This document shows, piece by piece, positions 25,232 to 34,177 of a stretch of 34,274 nucleotides of DNA. Both the position numbers and the translations under genes were made by a program. The stretch spans positions 1 through 34,274 of the forward strand of contig CAJUGZ010000007.1 in NCBI GenBank assembly GCA_910585855.1, in the 5' to 3' direction. The notes beneath the pieces were generated by a model that saw only the letters and a list, made by a program, of their open reading frames with translations, was not told where the DNA came from and ran no database searches. This DNA comes from an uncultured Lachnospiraceae bacterium (GTDB taxonomy: Bacteria > Bacillota > Clostridia > Lachnospirales > Lachnospiraceae). Each line of letters starts with the position of its first letter. Positions within the stretch are counted from its first letter, which is position 1.

Positions 25232-26917
25232 ATGAGGGAAGAATTTAGTTATAATATGATATTATTGGGTGGAACGGGTGCAAAGTGTGGTGAAATATTA
25301 TTACATATGTGTGCAAATGGATATTTTCGATATAGATATTTGAATTTATTTTATATTGATTCAGATATGCAAAATGGAAATGCAGAGCGATTTAAAAATT
25401 TATATGATATATATGTAAGTTGTAGGGAACAATATGTAATTGAAGGAAGTTCTTTAAATTGTTTTTTTTTCCCTAAAGTAAGACTTATGACTGCAAATCC
25501 AGTAAATGGAATTCAGTATTTTAAGGATTTGACTTCTGGAGATGAACATGGAACAACGGAAACAGCAAGAGCTTTGATGGAAATACTTTATAGTGAAGAT
25601 GAAATGAATTTAAAAATATCAAATGGCTTTTTTGCTCATCCCAATGTGGGAGCAGCAGTATTTGCTGCCAATATGGATAGGATTATGATAAATTTTCGAA
25701 CACTTATTTTGACAGAGATGCAGGAGATGAAAAAAGTAAAAATATTTTTACTTGGTTCTGTTTTTGGTGGAACAGGAGCATCTTCATTGCCAACTATCGC
25801 TCGTTATTTTAAAGAAACTTTATTTGGAGCATCTGAGAATAAAAATATTCAGGAACAAATGAAAATAGGGGGATGTATTGTGTTACCATATTTTTTATTT
25901 CGACATGGAGATAACGAAGATGGAAATGAAAAGGAGAATACACCAGCTATTGAAGCAGATAAATTTGCATTGAAAACAAAGTCTGCGTTAGAATATTATA
26001 AGTATGTAGATGGAGAAGAGGAACGTAAAACTTTTGATGAATTGTTTATTTTAGGACATGATGCTGCAGATGTTAGAGGAAATTATGCAACTGCGGGGGC
26101 AAAACAAAGGAATCTTCCTCATATTGTAGAGTTTTATGCAGCTATGTCTGCTATAACTTTTTTTGATAATGCAATGGATACAACAGGACATTATTTTGCA
26201 GTGATACCAGCAGAAAAAATTGGCGGTGATAATATTTATAGAATGGAAAAAGGCTATAGTTTTTTCTTTATTATGATGAGATTTGCTATCGTAATGAAAA
26301 GTTTGATAATTGAGGAATTATTTGATTATACAAAGAAGGATAAATTAAGAAAAAAGGCAAAAAAAATACCTTGGTATTATGATTTTTTAGATGGTAAGGT
26401 TAAAGTAGAAGGGTTTGAGAGTACACGGCTTTATAGTATTTTTGTCGCTATTTCTAATTATTGTGATGCATATATTAGATGGTTTGCTGAATTGAATTTG
26501 GGAAATATAGATAAATTAAATGAATTAGATCAAGTCGAGTATAATGAAGATAAGGGAGATGTAGTGAGTTATCTTTCTTTTTTTTCTAAAGAGCTTCTTT
26601 TTAAACAGCATCAAAATAATCAAATTAGAAATGGGAATGTGGATATGGAGGAGGATAAGGCAAAAAATCAGTATAATAAAAATTTAAAATATATAAGAAG
26701 GAATTTGGAAAAATTAGAGGAGATTCACTTTAATACAGACTTTTATTCTGAAAAAATTAGTATGGATAAAATTTGGAGTAGGATTAGTAATATGGGATTT
26801 AGTATTTTCGTTAAGGAAGATGATGTGTTTAAGAATATTGCGAATTCGAGCGATAAAACGATGGAATCTGGTGTAAGAAATCTTGTAAATGCAGTATTTT
26901 GTGCATGTTTATTTTAG
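25232..26917 (+). CDS. Tubulin/FtsZ-like GTPase of the Tubulin_2 type
   Basis: This 561-residue cytoplasmic protein has the two glycine loops of the tubulin superfamily: an N-terminal LLGGTGAKCGE (G13-G14-T15-G16) and the signature loop VFGGTGASSLP (178-185) equivalent to the tubulin GGGTGSG motif. An acidic strand end FYIDSDMQNGN (about 40-50) fits the second nucleotide loop. The region after about 330 is not recognised and is partly helical and charged. This matches the tubulin-like family usually listed as PF13809 rather than FtsZ itself, and it is longer than FtsZ. It is followed by an actin/Hsp70-like protein and flanked by vWA proteins. GTP binding is likely; polymerisation and cellular role are unknown. 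Confidence 0.8.
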   Translation: MREEFSYNMILLGGTGAKCGEILLHMCANGYFRYRYLNLFYIDSDMQNGNAERFKNLYDIYVSCREQYVIEGSSLNCFFFPKVRLMTANPVNGIQYFKDLTSGDEHGTTETARALMEILYSEDEMNLKISNGFFAHPNVGAAVFAANMDRIMINFRTLILTEMQEMKKVKIFLLGSVFGGTGASSLPTIARYFKETLFGASENKNIQEQMKIGGCIVLPYFLFRHGDNEDGNEKENTPAIEADKFALKTKSALEYYKYVDGEEERKTFDELFILGHDAADVRGNYATAGAKQRNLPHIVEFYAAMSAITFFDNAMDTTGHYFAVIPAEKIGGDNIYRMEKGYSFFFIMMRFAIVMKSLIIEELFDYTKKDKLRKKAKKIPWYYDFLDGKVKVEGFESTRLYSIFVAISNYCDAYIRWFAELNLGNIDKLNELDQVEYNEDKGDVVSYLSFFSKELLFKQHQNNQIRNGNVDMEEDKAKNQYNKNLKYIRRNLEKLEEIHFNTDFYSEKISMDKIWSRISNMGFSIFVKEDDVFKNIANSSDKTMESGVRNLVNAVFCACLF

Positions 26918-26975
26918 ATTTGAAGAGAAAAGTGTAATGTGAGTTATGAAAATTGGATAGTGGGAGGATAGTGGA

Positions 26976-29900
26976 ATGAAGAAGAAGTATATGTTGCCAG
27001 CTTTGAAGAATGATGTGGAAGTCGATGCAGAAAGTTGCTGGGAGAAAATAGATATGCCATATGATTTTCTTATTTCAAATTTAAGATTGTACTATGAGCC
27101 AAATGTATCAGTATTTGAAGGTGGATCTAATGCTGTGCCACATATGTTTGAACAAATGCTTTTATTTCATAAGGCATTTTTAGACGAGAAAAATTTGGAT
27201 CATAGTAGAGCGGTGGCAGAGTGGAGAGCTGTTTTAAGCATTATGGCTTTACAGAAAGTGTGTAATGTAAAGGTAGATTTGATTCGAGTAGATTTGTCTG
27301 GTGAAAATAAGAATCTATTTTTAAAGGCAGCTTATGATTTTCGACCAGAAGATGTACCAGTATTTTTTAACACTACATGGGATTTTTTGTATATTGTAAG
27401 AATAAAGAAATTACCAGTAGCAATTTTTTCACCGATTACTTTAGTGTGTCCTGCTAAACAGTTTTTCAAAAAGACGAAACAAGTCAAACAGGATTGGTTT
27501 TTTATTATGAAGATAGATGGTAAGGAAGAAATAAAATTTGATTTTAAGGGAGAACAAAGAGAGATTTTAGAATTATTGAAATGGTTAAAAAAATTAAAGG
27601 GAAATTTATCGTATAGTAAATTATTAAATGGAAAATACTACAATAAGTTTGAGAGAGTTATGGAAGAATTAGATTATTTTATACAGGAATATGAGCGTAG
27701 TGGGCAGGAAGATAGAACTAGTCCAATTTTGTTGGGTATATATAGTAGCATGAATAATAGTATACGTAAGGAATATGATTTTTTAAATAATTGCTGTGAT
27801 GTTACCGTTAAAAATGTTAAACTACGTTTTTTGATTGAACGTTATATAGAGGATATTTTTGAAGAAAGAATATTAGTATTAGTTTATGATGATGCTCCAG
27901 ATACTATGGAAAGAGAAGGAAATATCCAAAAATTAAAAAAACTTTATAAAAGTATTTTGGAGATAGAGGAAGGAAAACCTATTATAGAGGTATATGATAA
28001 TGGTGGTCAAAGAATGGCTGCATGTGTTTTTATGCCATTTAAGAGTCATTTTGTAGGTGAATTAATTCAAAATCATATTACTCCAAATGAGTTTTTTGAA
28101 CTATTTACAGCGGTTTATAACACTCTAGAAAAAGAAATGGATATAACTTTACAAATAAAGGAATTTCCATATTGTTTTCGAAAAAAGTATTCAATAGAAA
28201 ATTGGCAATTTTTGTATGGACGAGAAATGGAAGCAACTTATATATGGCCGACGAATCAAGTTGATGTAGTGGGATGGAAAAATTATTATATTTATACAGA
28301 AAAAAGAAAAGGAACAGGAATTGTAGTATCTGTTCCAGAAGCAATTAGACAAGTAGAATATATAAATGATTCTAGTGGTGGTAATAATACAGAATTTCAG
28401 CTTTGTAAATCATGTTCATTTCCCGCCTATTTGTGTTATAGTTATCAAGGAGTAAGTGGTTTTCTTCCAATACGGACAAAACATGTAGGAACAATGGAAA
28501 TTGGTTCAACGGCAAGTATTATTGTTGATATGGGACATTCAACTACAAGTATAGCTATAATAAAAGATTATGGAGATGAAGTGCAAAAGTATAAAAAAAA
28601 GGAGAGACAAGATATAGGGTTTTGGATACCTCGTTCCTGTCGTATTGCTGGCAATCAGGATGAATTAAATACAGTAAGAATTAATTTTGTAATTCCTGAT
28701 GAAAAAAATATGAGTTCTGTAAGTAGTTGCATTAAGAATATGTTACATAGCTTTCGGAAATATAGTAAAAGACCAATTTTAGAAAAAGATGGAAGACCTT
28801 TTGAGGATGGACAGATTTTATTTGATGGAAGTGCATATTTGAATGAGCTTCAACAATCTATTGTTAGTTATATTAATTTTGAATACGCAAAGATGAATGA
28901 GATACAACGAGAAGAAGTTCATATATTTATAGAGCAGTTATTGATTTATGCAGTATATCGAATTATTATATGTGAATGTTCTTATGTTAGGGTTTACTTT
29001 TTACATTGTGAAGAAAAAAATGAAAAATTGGGAGAATTAAAAGGTTTATGGAAAAATGCATTATTAAATGTGAGATTGAGAACTGGAATAAGCGTAGCAG
29101 GCTCAGAAGATGTAGTTGCCGTTAGAGATTATGAGGCACTTAGTTGTTATGTATATGAGCAAATATATAGAATGGAAATAATGGAAGAGAATAGAATTTC
29201 TGATGATTGTCTTGATATAGGAATGAATATTGGTTGGAAGAATACAAATGTGGTTATTTTATCAGTAAAAAGTAATGGGAAAGATGAAAAAAAATTGACT
29301 GATGATGAACCTCCTTTAGAGGGGAATACTAGTAAAACTGGTAGGGAAAAATCAGGAGCTGACGAAGGGAATAAGGATGAAGTAGAAATAGATGGATTGG
29401 AAGAAGCAAAGAAAATTAATGTAAATCATATAGTATTAGAATATGCAGGTAGAAATATAAGTATGTTGGTAGATGCGGACAAGTTGGGTTTTCCATTATA
29501 TCCGCAAATTCTCAAAATTTTATTAAATGGGAATCAGGATTTAGTTAATAAATCTGATGTTGAACGAATGTTAGAGGAGTTTGGAGAATTGTTTGACAAA
29601 AGTAAAAGGACAAAAGACATTACACATTATCAAGGTGTGTTTGATATGATTGCTATGAAAATTGATGAAGCGAATTTTGTTAGCTCACCAGATGTTTTTA
29701 ATAATATGTATGAATTTCGTTATTTTTTAATGGCAATCACTTATAATATTATGTTATTATTTTTAAATGTGGGAGTATTGATTCGAAAGTGTAAAAATGA
29801 AAGTATAAAAAGAATTAATATTTTTTTGGGTGGAAATGGAGTTAAATTTTTAAAGTGGATAGTTAATGATAAAGATATAAAGGATATTACGCAAAAAGAT

Positions 29901-30308
29901 GCAGATGAAATTTTAATTTTACCAATGAAAAATAGAATAATTAAATATATAGCCAAAGCGGCTGGTATAGATAAAGAAGTAGAAATCAAGATAATATTGG
30001 CAAAAAATGTGGATGAACAAATGGTTCGGGGATGTAAAACAAGAGTATTTCAAGAAGATATTCAGTTACCAGATTTTGTATATAAATCGATGGGAAATGT
30101 ACCATCTTCTGAGGAATGTAAAGAGTTTATAGAAGTAATGAAAGAGTTGCGTCAGGAAATTTTTCAGGAATTTCCTAATTTAGATTGTAAAGAGGTGGAT
30201 GATGTAAAACAACAAGCGCAGGATGTTTCTATTGTGGATATAATAGAGAATGAGAGAAAGGAAGTTTGTAAACAAGTGATAGATGAAATTAATTATATAA
30301 ATAGTTAA
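26976..30308 (+). CDS. Actin/Hsp70-like ATPase with large unknown N-terminal half
   Basis: This is a 1110-residue protein. The first 500 residues match nothing I recognise. An actin/Hsp70/hexokinase-fold ATPase begins near 505. The phosphate-1 loop is IIVDMGHSTTSIAIIKDYG with D518, G520, S522 and T524. A second phosphate-type block, CLDIGMNIGWKNTNVVIL, lies near 745-762, and the adenosine motif is IFLGGNGVKFLKW (GGNG at 952-955). A low-complexity acidic and lysine-rich linker (about 767-815) separates the second block from the rest of the domain. No signal or membrane segment is present, so it should act in the cytoplasm with the tubulin-like protein encoded just before it. It may be related to SrfB-type virulence-factor ATPases, but that is uncertain. 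Start: GGGAGG eight bases upstream. Confidence 0.75.
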   Translation: MKKKYMLPALKNDVEVDAESCWEKIDMPYDFLISNLRLYYEPNVSVFEGGSNAVPHMFEQMLLFHKAFLDEKNLDHSRAVAEWRAVLSIMALQKVCNVKVDLIRVDLSGENKNLFLKAAYDFRPEDVPVFFNTTWDFLYIVRIKKLPVAIFSPITLVCPAKQFFKKTKQVKQDWFFIMKIDGKEEIKFDFKGEQREILELLKWLKKLKGNLSYSKLLNGKYYNKFERVMEELDYFIQEYERSGQEDRTSPILLGIYSSMNNSIRKEYDFLNNCCDVTVKNVKLRFLIERYIEDIFEERILVLVYDDAPDTMEREGNIQKLKKLYKSILEIEEGKPIIEVYDNGGQRMAACVFMPFKSHFVGELIQNHITPNEFFELFTAVYNTLEKEMDITLQIKEFPYCFRKKYSIENWQFLYGREMEATYIWPTNQVDVVGWKNYYIYTEKRKGTGIVVSVPEAIRQVEYINDSSGGNNTEFQLCKSCSFPAYLCYSYQGVSGFLPIRTKHVGTMEIGSTASIIVDMGHSTTSIAIIKDYGDEVQKYKKKERQDIGFWIPRSCRIAGNQDELNTVRINFVIPDEKNMSSVSSCIKNMLHSFRKYSKRPILEKDGRPFEDGQILFDGSAYLNELQQSIVSYINFEYAKMNEIQREEVHIFIEQLLIYAVYRIIICECSYVRVYFLHCEEKNEKLGELKGLWKNALLNVRLRTGISVAGSEDVVAVRDYEALSCYVYEQIYRMEIMEENRISDDCLDIGMNIGWKNTNVVILSVKSNGKDEKKLTDDEPPLEGNTSKTGREKSGADEGNKDEVEIDGLEEAKKINVNHIVLEYAGRNISMLVDADKLGFPLYPQILKILLNGNQDLVNKSDVERMLEEFGELFDKSKRTKDITHYQGVFDMIAMKIDEANFVSSPDVFNNMYEFRYFLMAITYNIMLLFLNVGVLIRKCKNESIKRINIFLGGNGVKFLKWIVNDKDIKDITQKDADEILILPMKNRIIKYIAKAAGIDKEVEIKIILAKNVDEQMVRGCKTRVFQEDIQLPDFVYKSMGNVPSSEECKEFIEVMKELRQEIFQEFPNLDCKEVDDVKQQAQDVSIVDIIENERKEVCKQVIDEINYINS

Positions 30309-30379
30309 AAGTGGATTATTATGTTTTTATAATTAAGATAAATGTAATATGAAAAGTAAAAAAGCAAGGAGGATTATAT

Positions 30380-31735
30380 ATGGATAAATTGAGTGAAAAG
30401 AAGCGATGTGTCTTATTTTTCTTTTGCATTTTCTTTTGTGTATCTTTATTTTTTTATAATTTTCGAAGTAAAGCAATGGAGGATATTGATAGTGAATTGA
30501 TTATATTAGTTGATGCTAGTGAAACTATGAAAAATTCATGGGATGATGTTGCAAGATGGGTAAATGAGATAGGAATTTATGCTCAGAATACAGGAATTAG
30601 AGTTCATTTGAAATGGTTTGGAGGAAAAGGCGAAGAAGATACTCTTTATAATGGGAGGATTGAAAGTGATAATATTATAGAGTATATAGATAGATTAAAA
30701 AAAATTGGACCAGATAAACTATATACAGATCAGAAAGGAGCAATTAAAGAAGCTATAAAGATTATGGATGAGTCTAATGCATTTAAGAAGTGTATTGTAA
30801 TGCTATCAGATGGAAGATTAGACTATGTAGAAAATGAAGACGAGGAAATAGCAAAAAAGGAGTTTGAAAAAGAGGTAAATAAATTTTCTGCAGGGGATAA
30901 TCAGAGTGTTGTTTTAATTGAATTTGAGGGAACAATAGTAGGGGAGGATACATATATATTTGGAAATTTAGATGAAAAAGTAGAATGGAAAAAAATAGAT
31001 AAAGATAAAAATGAAATTTTAATGAAAGAAATATTATCATTATTGTTTGAAAAACTTGGAGTTAAAATTAATAAGATTTCTTTTAGTATGAATAAAAATC
31101 AAATACAGTTTAATTCTGCTCAAGATGCGTTTAGAATCATAGTTATGATTGAAATATTAGATTATGCAATAGAGAAGGATTATTTAAATTCTATTATTGT
31201 TGAAAGGGATGATTCTGAAATAAAACCAGTAGTTTCACAACAGTATAATAATTTTATTTATTTGATTTTTGAAGAGGATGGTATAAAGGAGTATAAGTAT
31301 AAGATAGTATTATCTGATGAAAATGTAAGTTGTAGAGGGATATATATGAGAAAAAATGTTTCTGATACACAACCTATAACAACAACAGAAGATGATATAC
31401 AGAATCAAATCGATGAGGGTAATGAAAATGAGGTAAAAAGATGTGTTGTAAAGATTGGAGAAAAAATTGATATAGAAAAAGAATTTGGAATATCTTCTGA
31501 TAATGCTGATACAGAATACAATATTAAAATTAAAGATGAAGATGGCAACGAAGAGGAAGTGGCATTAAAAGGGTTTAAAAATTCAGAAGAATATAAATGT
31601 AATGAAGGGAAACTAACATTTTTCAAAGAAGGAGAATATAAAGTTACAATAGAACCGTGCGAAGGTAATTTAGAGTATTATTACATTGTGGAGAAGAAAA
31701 AATGGTGGGAAAGATTATTTCCTTGGCTTAAGTGA
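30380..31735 (+). CDS. Membrane-anchored vWA protein with beta-rich C-terminal tail
   Basis: This 451-residue protein begins with a basic stretch and a hydrophobic helix (about 10-26), so it is a signal-anchored extracytoplasmic protein. A vWA domain follows, with MIDAS residues D45-A-S47-E-T49 (DxSxT), a threonine near 116 (LYTDQ) and D144 in VMLSDGRLD. After about residue 210 the protein is beta-rich and may hold Ig-like modules. The C-terminus is basic and aromatic (KKKWWERLFPWLK), perhaps membrane-touching. AAGGAGG is seven bases before the ATG. It is the fifth and last gene of the operon, and with the first gene it gives two vWA proteins bracketing the nucleotide-binding pair. A role in binding or sensing outside the membrane is inferred. 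Confidence 0.78.
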   Translation: MDKLSEKKRCVLFFFCIFFCVSLFFYNFRSKAMEDIDSELIILVDASETMKNSWDDVARWVNEIGIYAQNTGIRVHLKWFGGKGEEDTLYNGRIESDNIIEYIDRLKKIGPDKLYTDQKGAIKEAIKIMDESNAFKKCIVMLSDGRLDYVENEDEEIAKKEFEKEVNKFSAGDNQSVVLIEFEGTIVGEDTYIFGNLDEKVEWKKIDKDKNEILMKEILSLLFEKLGVKINKISFSMNKNQIQFNSAQDAFRIIVMIEILDYAIEKDYLNSIIVERDDSEIKPVVSQQYNNFIYLIFEEDGIKEYKYKIVLSDENVSCRGIYMRKNVSDTQPITTTEDDIQNQIDEGNENEVKRCVVKIGEKIDIEKEFGISSDNADTEYNIKIKDEDGNEEEVALKGFKNSEEYKCNEGKLTFFKEGEYKVTIEPCEGNLEYYYIVEKKKWWERLFPWLK

Positions 31736-32141
31736 TAGTACTTAAATTTTTTATATTTTTAAATTTTTGTATAGAAATAATAATTTATATATTTAATACT
31801 AAATATAAAGATAAGAGTTTAAAAAAGTTTTTAACTGCAAATAATAGAAAAATAAAGTATCTTTTTATAGGCATTATTGATGAAATATGAAAATCATTTT
31901 TTGTTTTAGAAAGCAATTTTATTATTTAGAAAATTATTGTATAAAAAGAAAGATGAATATGTTTGGTGTACATGGGGGCTATCTGGAAAGAAGGCTGTTT
32001 TAGGAGAATAAGAGAAAATTTGAGAGCATAAAGGAAAACAGCCAAAGTCCCTTATACTTTGATTATGGTTGAATAGAATGATCAACGAGTTGAATTACCT
32101 ATCATAATTTGCTATGGAAATAACAATCTGTTATTTTTGGG
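31736..32141. other. Intergenic region with a long-looped inverted repeat
   Basis: No gene is supported. Just after the stop codon the DNA is almost pure A and T, with weak AAATTT arms before a T run that might terminate the operon. Between about 31960 and 32060 the base composition is richer in G and C, and a nine-base inverted repeat (GGCTGTTTT at 31993-32001, AAAACAGCC at 32035-32043) encloses a 33-base loop. It lacks a following T run, so it is not a terminator of the usual kind; a remnant of a mobile element or a structured RNA is possible. Confidence 0.35.
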
Positions 32142-32882
32142 TTATAAGATAAATTTTAAAAGGTTTCGAGTTAATATATTTATAATATCAGTTGTTAATT
32201 TTTGCTCCATTGGTGTCATATGATAATGGATTTGTTTTAATTCTTTCTGATTATCTTTGATATATTTATTTTCTAATTCATTTCCAAGAAGATAGTTTGG
32301 TGAAACATGCAGTTCATTGCAGAGGTTTACAAAGATAGGTAGACTTGGCAGTTTGCTCCCTGATTCGATTTGTCTGATAAAAGTAGTGGAAATATTGCAG
32401 TTCTTTGCTAATTCTTTTGTTAAAATCTGCATTTCTTCACGTGCTTTATAGAAACGTTTGCCAAATTCTTCTTGTTCAAGTTGGAATGGATAGTTTTCTT
32501 TTGTGTGATTTTCTTTTTTTCTCTTTGTTTCTGTTAAATTTTCAATAAGAGAAAAAAGTATTTCATCGATAAGTTCATGAAAAATAGGAGAAACTTGCAG
32601 CATTTGTTCTGTTAGTTCATTCCAGTCGAAATCGGTGATTTGACTTAAGATTTCGTTTTTTAAAAGGGTAGAAGGAGATACTTCTAAATTGTTGCAGATT
32701 TTTACAAAAGTGGGAAGACTTGGCAGTTTTGAACCAGATTCTATTTGCCGGATATAGGATGGATCGAGATCACATTTATCTCCTAATTGATTGGTGGATA
32801 AATTGGCTTGATTTCTTGCCAGTTTGACTTGTTTGCCGAATTCTTTGTAGTTAAAATGGTTTTCTTTTTTTATAGGGTTCAT
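32142..32882 (-). CDS. Tandem-HTH regulator, duplicated Xre-type unit
   Basis: This 246-residue cytoplasmic DNA-binding protein has two HTH_3 (Cro/C1) domains, at about 15-75 and 140-200. Each is followed by a helical tail of about 45 residues. Both copies share YIRQIESGSKLPSLP-type recognition blocks (S-Y/T-F-I-R-Q-I-E-S-G-S-K-L-P-S-L-P) and a closing V-S-P-x-x-L-L-x-N-E. This means a unit of about 120 residues was duplicated, which would let one chain act as a pseudo-dimer. AAAGGAAA precedes the start on the minus strand. It is divergent from the gene at 33322, which has the same build. Its target is unknown; the five-gene operon next to it or an adjacent element are candidates. Confidence 0.85.
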   Translation of the reverse strand: MNPIKKENHFNYKEFGKQVKLARNQANLSTNQLGDKCDLDPSYIRQIESGSKLPSLPTFVKICNNLEVSPSTLLKNEILSQITDFDWNELTEQMLQVSPIFHELIDEILFSLIENLTETKRKKENHTKENYPFQLEQEEFGKRFYKAREEMQILTKELAKNCNISTTFIRQIESGSKLPSLPIFVNLCNELHVSPNYLLGNELENKYIKDNQKELKQIHYHMTPMEQKLTTDIINILTRNLLKFIL

Positions 32883-33321
32883 AGTATTTTCCTTTCTTTA
32901 TTTTTTGTAGTCTAATAGTTTCTCGTGTTAAATATACAGAAATATTTGTCGTTTGAATAGATTTTTTGTAAGAAAAAATAGAAAAAGGTTGTATTTTTAG
33001 AAATTTTGTATTATTATGATAGAAGAGAAATAGATAAAGTTCGTTAGTATTTTAATTTAGGGGTTTTATTTTTTTAATGAGAAAATTAGGGATAAAATGG
33101 TAAGTTGTTTGGGGAGTTTTTTAATAGATAAGACAATATGTTGATTGAATTAGATAGCGTATTATAAAATTTTTTTAGAAAAAATAGTAAAAAAATAAAA
33201 AAAATGTCAAAATGTAGCGGAAAGTTTATAAATTTAACTTCTAGAATCTATCCTTTTTCCTTATATTATTGTATACTTTATGAAACCAAATAAAACATTA
33301 GGTTACAGAAGGGGATATACT
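32883..33321. promoter_or_regulatory. Divergent upstream region of the two tandem-HTH genes
   Basis: This AT-rich interval holds the starts of both regulators. An imperfect palindrome with arms AAGTT and AACTT (33222-33240) could be an operator, and a TATACT box lies at 33272-33277. If transcription starts from that box, it would begin at about 33284, after the ATG at 33280. This supports a later start for the + strand gene. No clear -35 boxes were seen, and nothing else was recognised. Confidence 0.35.
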
Positions 33322-34101
33322 ATGAATAATGAAAAGGGGTTTATTATGAATGATGAAAAAAAAGAGAACAAGGAGGAATTTAATCAAAAGGAATTTGGAA
33401 GGCAATTACGAGAGGTTCGAAAGGAATTGAAGGTGACATCGGATCGATTAGGAGTTGCGTGCGGGGTAAATCCGGTTTTTATTCGTCAAATTGAGGCAGG
33501 AGCAAGAGTGCCTAGTGTGCCAGTATTTGTAAAAATTTGTGATAGTTTGCAGATATCGCCTGCCTATTTATTAAAGAGTGAGGTGCAGATTCCTGTTACG
33601 GATCAGGGATGGGAAGAGATGGCAGAAGGATTGTCGCAGCTTTCTTCTGTTTCACAGGAGATGGTAAAAGAAGTTTTGTACTCTTTAATAGAAAATTTAG
33701 GAGAACGGGACGAAAAAGAGGATATGAGTGAGAAAAAGTATGGAGAGATGGATCATGAAGAGTTTGGCAGACGATTAAAAAAGGTACGGCAGGAAATGCA
33801 GTATACTTCACAAGAGGTGGCTAGTAATTGTGGGGTTAGTTCTGTTTTTATTCGTCAAGTGGAGTTAGGAGAGAGATTGCCTAGTCTTCCTGTATTTGTT
33901 TATTTGTGCAGGGCATTGCAGATATCACCTTCTTATTTACTTGGAAATGAAGTGAAGGTTGAGGTGGTAGAGTGTAATTGGGAGGAATTGGTACATATTC
34001 AATGTGATATGACATCAAAGTCACAGCAGATTGTAAAGGATGTGCTGATGTCTTTGATACGGAATTTGCCAAAAGAAGGGGAAGAAGAAAAAGGGGTGTG
34101 A
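33322..34101 (+). CDS. Tandem-HTH regulator, paralogue of the divergent gene
   Basis: This 259-residue protein is built as its divergent neighbour: two HTH_3 domains (about 24-85 and 147-210), each followed by a similar helical tail (GWEEMAEGLSQLSSVSQEM and NWEELVHIQCDMTSKSQQI). Recognition blocks VFIRQIEAGARVPSVP and VFIRQVELGERLPSLP are clear copies of each other and of those in the minus-strand gene. Three in-frame ATGs exist. 33322 follows AAGGGG (33309-33314) at seven bases and is preferred; 33346 also has AAGGGG at six bases; 33280 has no site. It is followed by a terminator. It is likely a DNA-binding regulator; target and ligand are unknown. Confidence 0.85.
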   Translation: MNNEKGFIMNDEKKENKEEFNQKEFGRQLREVRKELKVTSDRLGVACGVNPVFIRQIEAGARVPSVPVFVKICDSLQISPAYLLKSEVQIPVTDQGWEEMAEGLSQLSSVSQEMVKEVLYSLIENLGERDEKEDMSEKKYGEMDHEEFGRRLKKVRQEMQYTSQEVASNCGVSSVFIRQVELGERLPSLPVFVYLCRALQISPSYLLGNEVKVEVVECNWEELVHIQCDMTSKSQQIVKDVLMSLIRNLPKEGEEEKGV

Positions 34102-34138
34102 TAACGGTGGAATTTTTAGAGAGTAAATAGTTGGTGGA

Positions 34139-34177
34139 ATACCTGAATCTAATTGGATATTGGATTCGGGTATTTTT
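34139..34177 (+). terminator. Intrinsic terminator after the tandem-HTH gene
   Basis: Arms at 34139-34149 and 34163-34173 give an 11-base-pair stem with one G-T wobble and a 13-base loop, followed by TTTTT. It lies 37 bases after the stop codon of the + strand regulator. Confidence 0.85.

Noticed and set aside
23037-31735. Reading the tubulin/actin-like operon as a plasmid segregation system (TubZ or ParM type)
   Set aside because: No centromere-like repeats or small DNA-binding adaptor are present, and the membrane-anchored vWA partners do not fit DNA partitioning.
31953-32003. Sixteen-codon frame beginning MNMFGVHGG
   Set aside because: Too short, no clear ribosome binding site, and overlaps an inverted repeat arm.
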